Assembly: GCA_019634615.1 (NCBI GenBank)
Contig: JAHCAZ010000004.1
Location: forward strand, 62,001 to 126,000
Direction: 5' to 3'
DNA: 64,000 nucleotides
Source of the DNA: Opitutaceae bacterium
GTDB taxonomy: Bacteria > Verrucomicrobiota > Verrucomicrobiia > Opitutales > Opitutaceae
The first letter of the stretch is position 1. Every line of letters starts with the position of its first letter. Positions 61,935 through 64,000 of the stretch are shown one piece after another. The notes beneath the pieces were generated by a model, which had not been told where the DNA came from, ran no database searches, and was given only the letters and a program-made list of their open reading frames with translations. Made by a program: the position numbers and the translations under genes.

Positions 61935-62293
61935 TGCACTGAAAGTGCAGCCCATAACAGCCCGGGGTGAAACCCCGGGAATTGGCACCCGGTTTGATGC
62001 GAGGGCTGTAAGCCCGCTCCATAGGTCGGGCTTTCAGCCCTCGCCTTCATTCCCACGGATTTCCTGGGGCGTTGCCCCAGGCTGTAATGGGGCGCGCCGT
62101 TGGCGCTGGTAGAGGATAGCGCACTGAAAGTGCATTCCATAATAGCCCGGGGTGAAACCCCGGGAATTGGTACCTGATTTGATACGAGGGCTGTAAGCCC
62201 GTTCCATGGGTCGGGCTTTCAGCCCTCGCATCCGAACACATCGGATATCCTGGGGCGTTGCCCCAGGCTGTTATGGGGCGCGCCATCGGCGCT
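61935..62293. repeat. Tandem mosaic hairpin repeat, family A (two copies)
   Basis: Two copies of about 173 bp (61935-62107 and 62120-62293) lie head to tail. Each has the same order of short hairpins: CACTGAAAGTG, CCCGGGGTGAAACCCCGGG, CGAGGGCTGTAAGCCCG, CGGGCTTTCAGCCC, CCTGGGGCGTTGCCCCAGG, and a GCGCC...GGCGC end. The copies differ at scattered bases outside the stems. A diverged copy lies at 2121-2291. Small frames through it give repetitive peptides and should be ignored as genes. Confidence 0.9.
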
Positions 62294-62294
62294 A

Positions 62295-63455
62295 TTACTC
62301 CACCCGCAGGATGTAGCCGCGCAGGTACTCGCTCTCCGGCATGGTCACGAGCACGGGGTGGTCCGGCGGTTGATGGCAATGCTCGAGCACGTGCACTTTG
62401 CGCTTCGCATCGGCGGCCGCCTGCGCCAGGACCTGGCGCAGCTCGGCATCCTGCATGTGATGAGAGCACGTATATGTCGCCAGCACGCCACCGGGATTGA
62501 GCCGCTGCATCGCGCGCAGGTTGATCTCCTTGTACCCGCGCAGGGCGCCCTCGAGCGCACCCTTCGACTTCGCGAACGGCGGCGGATCGAGCACGATCAC
62601 GTCCCACTTCGGCTCGCCGGCGCGGACCGGGTCGTTGAACCAGTCGAAGACATTGGCGACGGCAAAGGCGGCCTTCACGCCATTGCGCTCGGCGTTCACC
62701 CGCGCCTGCGCCACGGCCTCGTCGGCGCTGTCGAGCCCGAGCACCTCGGCCGCCCCCGCGCGCGCCGCGTGCAGCGCAAAGGAACCCTGGTTGCAGAACG
62801 CATCGAGCACGCGCTTGCCCGCGCAATGCCGCGCCACGAGCGGATGCTGGAAACGCTGGTCGAGATAGAAACCGGTCTTCTGCCCGGCCTGCAGGTCGAG
62901 CCAATAGTCGAAGCCCTCGATCTGCTGCCAGCGCGGCGTCCACGCCTGACCCGAGCGCGTGTGCACCTCGACCGGCAGGCCCTCAAGGCGACGCAGGTTC
63001 GAATCATTGCGAAAGACCACCTCGCGCGCGCCCGTGAGCTCCGCCAGCAGGTCGCCGAGCAGGGCCGCCCGCTTCTCCATCGCGAGGGCCTGGATCTGCA
63101 GGACCACGGTGTCGCCGAACTGGTCGGCCACGACGCCCGGCAGGTCGTCGGACTCGGTCCACACCAGTCGCCGGCAGGCTTCGGCCCTGCGCCGCGCGAG
63201 CGCACGTTCCAAGGCCCCGCGGAGAAACGACCCATCCAAGGCGGCCCGTTCGCGGCTGAAACGCCGCCAAACGATCATCGACTTCGAGTTGTAGATGCCG
63301 CTGCCCAAAAACCGGTCCGCCCGATCCCGGCACTCCACCACCTCGCCATCGTGCGCCGCCGGCAACAGGGCCTCGACCTCGTTGGCGAAGACCCAGGGGT
63401 GTCCGTGCAGGACACGCGCCTTGGCGTTGGGTTTGAGTTTCAGGCTGACGCTCAT
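62295..63455 (-). CDS. rlmI: Class I SAM-dependent rRNA methyltransferase, RlmI-like (PUA + Rossmann)
   Basis: A 386-residue protein. The N-terminal PUA domain (VSLKLKPNAKARVLHGHPWV, FANEVEALLP) is followed by an EEHEH-like domain and a Rossmann methyltransferase domain: QKTGFYLDQRFQHPLV, VLDAFCNQGSFALHAARAGA and VIVLDPPPFAKSK, the catalytic DPPxF motif. RlmI makes m5C1962 in 23S rRNA. The last codons overlap the repeat region by only a few bases. The start MSVSLKLKPN is preceded by GGGG; ATG 63467 is an alternative. Confidence 0.88.
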   Translation of the reverse strand: MSVSLKLKPNAKARVLHGHPWVFANEVEALLPAAHDGEVVECRDRADRFLGSGIYNSKSMIVWRRFSRERAALDGSFLRGALERALARRRAEACRRLVWTESDDLPGVVADQFGDTVVLQIQALAMEKRAALLGDLLAELTGAREVVFRNDSNLRRLEGLPVEVHTRSGQAWTPRWQQIEGFDYWLDLQAGQKTGFYLDQRFQHPLVARHCAGKRVLDAFCNQGSFALHAARAGAAEVLGLDSADEAVAQARVNAERNGVKAAFAVANVFDWFNDPVRAGEPKWDVIVLDPPPFAKSKGALEGALRGYKEINLRAMQRLNPGGVLATYTCSHHMQDAELRQVLAQAAADAKRKVHVLEHCHQPPDHPVLVTMPESEYLRGYILRVE

Positions 63456-63500
63456 CCCCGTGATCATCCGCCGTTTGCCGGGACAGGGAAGGCGAAAAGT

Positions 63501-63577
63501 AGGGCGGGTCTCCGACCCGCCCTGATGGGGCCGCATTCGCGTATGGATGAATACAGGGCGGGTCAAAGACCCGCCCT
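63501..63577. repeat. GGCGGGTC hairpin pair, family D
   Basis: Two perfect 10-bp-stem hairpins, AGGGCGGGTCTCCGACCCGC then CCT (63501-63523) and AGGGCGGGTCAAAGACCCGC then CCT (63555-63577), differ only in the 3-base loop. They stand in the divergent region between rlmI and prfC. Such short GC hairpins recur in many high-GC genomes; no gene lies in the interval. Confidence 0.85.
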
Positions 63578-63642
63578 ACCTCGGCCAGCAACTTCGCGCT
63601 TCCCTCGCCCGGCCATTCCCGTTTCCCTGAACCCCTTTTCGC

Positions 63643-64000
63643 ATGTCACCCGCCCAGGAAATCGCCCGCCGTCGCACCTTCGCGATCATCTCGCACCCCG
63701 ATGCGGGCAAGACGACGCTGACCGAGAAGTTCCTGCTTTACGGCAACGCCCTCCACCTCGCCGGCTCCGTCACCGCCCGCAAGAACCAGCGCGCCACGGC
63801 CTCCGACTGGATGGAACTGGAGAAGCAGCGCGGCATCTCGATCAGCTCGACGGTCCTCCAGTTCGACTACTCCGGCTACGCGGTCAACCTGCTCGACACC
63901 CCCGGCCACAAGGACTTCTCCGAGGACACCTACCGGGTCCTCACCGCGGTCGACGCCGCCCTCATGGTGATCGACGCCGGCAAAGGTGTGGAGACCCAGA
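63643..64000 (+). CDS. prfC: Peptide chain release factor 3 (partial, C-terminus cut off)
   Basis: The first 119 codons of a translational GTPase. G1 is [10 protein letters not shown], the switch I area [20 protein letters not shown], and G3 [20 protein letters not shown], an RF3-specific [14 protein letters not shown] motif that separates it from EF-G. RF3 releases RF1/RF2 from the ribosome after termination. The gene runs off the right edge. Confidence 0.95.
   Translation, partial: MSPAQEIARRRTFAIISHPDAGKTTLTEKFLLYGNALHLAGSVTARKNQRATASDWMELEKQRGISISSTVLQFDYSGYAVNLLDTPGHKDFSEDTYRVLTAVDAALMVIDAGKGVETQ

Noticed and set aside
61859..62231. Small minus-strand frames in the repeat (for example one containing GRHEARAESP-like peptides)
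   Set aside because: They are translations of the palindromic family A repeat, appear once per repeat copy, and have no ribosome-binding site.
61935..62293. Possible CRISPR array because of regularly repeated short palindromes
   Set aside because: Only two long copies, no regular repeat-spacer alternation, no cas genes in the window.

Overview
The window is GC-rich, densely coded DNA from a Gram-negative heterotroph, most likely an Opitutaceae-like member of the Verrucomicrobiota. This is inferred from gene content: an outer-membrane receptor with an extended plug N-terminus, an ECF sigma/FecR operon, GH38, UroD-family and sugar TIM-barrel genes, STN-domain proteins, and many short hairpin repeats between genes. 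No rRNA gene and no CRISPR array was seen. The only tRNA is tRNA-Ala(GGC) at 56845-56920.

Layout. 1-3850 (minus): a ketosynthase, an acyl carrier protein and two CrtI-like FAD oxidoreductases (the last cut by the window edge), a small ACP-dependent lipid or polyene pathway. 3912-10800: galE, a sugar-binding protein, an SRPBCC protein, a lone Lrp-type sensor domain, a peptide transporter and rlmN. 10785-16538: a GAF/HD-GYP phosphodiesterase, a sialidase-SGNH fusion, an NtrC-type regulator and a site-2 protease. 16547-21191 (minus): ECF sigma, FecR, an STN-domain protein, a lipoprotein and a PDZ-like protein, joined by 4-bp start/stop overlaps. 21259-32292: small DNA-binding-like proteins, then a carbohydrate cluster (two dehydrogenases, PhyH-type dioxygenase, GntR/LacI-type regulator, two TIM-barrel isomerases, UroD-family protein, GH38 alpha-mannosidase).

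32.5-49.6 kb is visibly AT-richer and looks acquired. A LacI-type regulator sits between a leftward operon (TonB-dependent receptor, beta-propeller hydrolase, Nramp-like transporter, YhcH, HpcH/HpaI aldolase) and a rightward operon (2-hydroxyacid dehydrogenase, MFS permease, PhoD-like phosphatase, DgoD, DgoK, DgoA). A two-gene leftward operon (secreted propeller, OPA-type permease) closes the block. Related palindromes (core GTTATGATAAC) lie before all of these operons, so they probably form one regulon for import and De Ley-Doudoroff-type breakdown of a galactonate-like sugar acid.

49.7-56.0 kb is GC-rich again and holds a redox and nitric-oxide module: NsrR (cluster cysteines visible), a co-translated ECF sigma factor, a double-DUF2249 protein, an NnrS-like membrane protein, a DUF59 protein, ferredoxin, and small Zn-binding, DUF2231 and DUF3088 proteins. 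Three NsrR-box-like palindromes lie in its promoters.

A tyrosine recombinase lacking its catalytic domain lies just downstream of tRNA-Ala(GGC). A directly repeated copy of the tRNA 3' end with a terminator hairpin occurs at 32.45-32.50 kb. This suggests that 32.5-56.8 kb is a roughly 24-kb, now immobile genomic island. A third, degenerate copy lies at 29.2 kb, on the other side of the mannosidase gene.

57.0-64.0 kb is housekeeping: TonB/ExbD/ExbB, a PfkB kinase, tmk, DNA polymerase III delta', RlmI-type methyltransferase and the start of prfC. Four families of palindromic intergenic repeats occur in the chromosomal parts.
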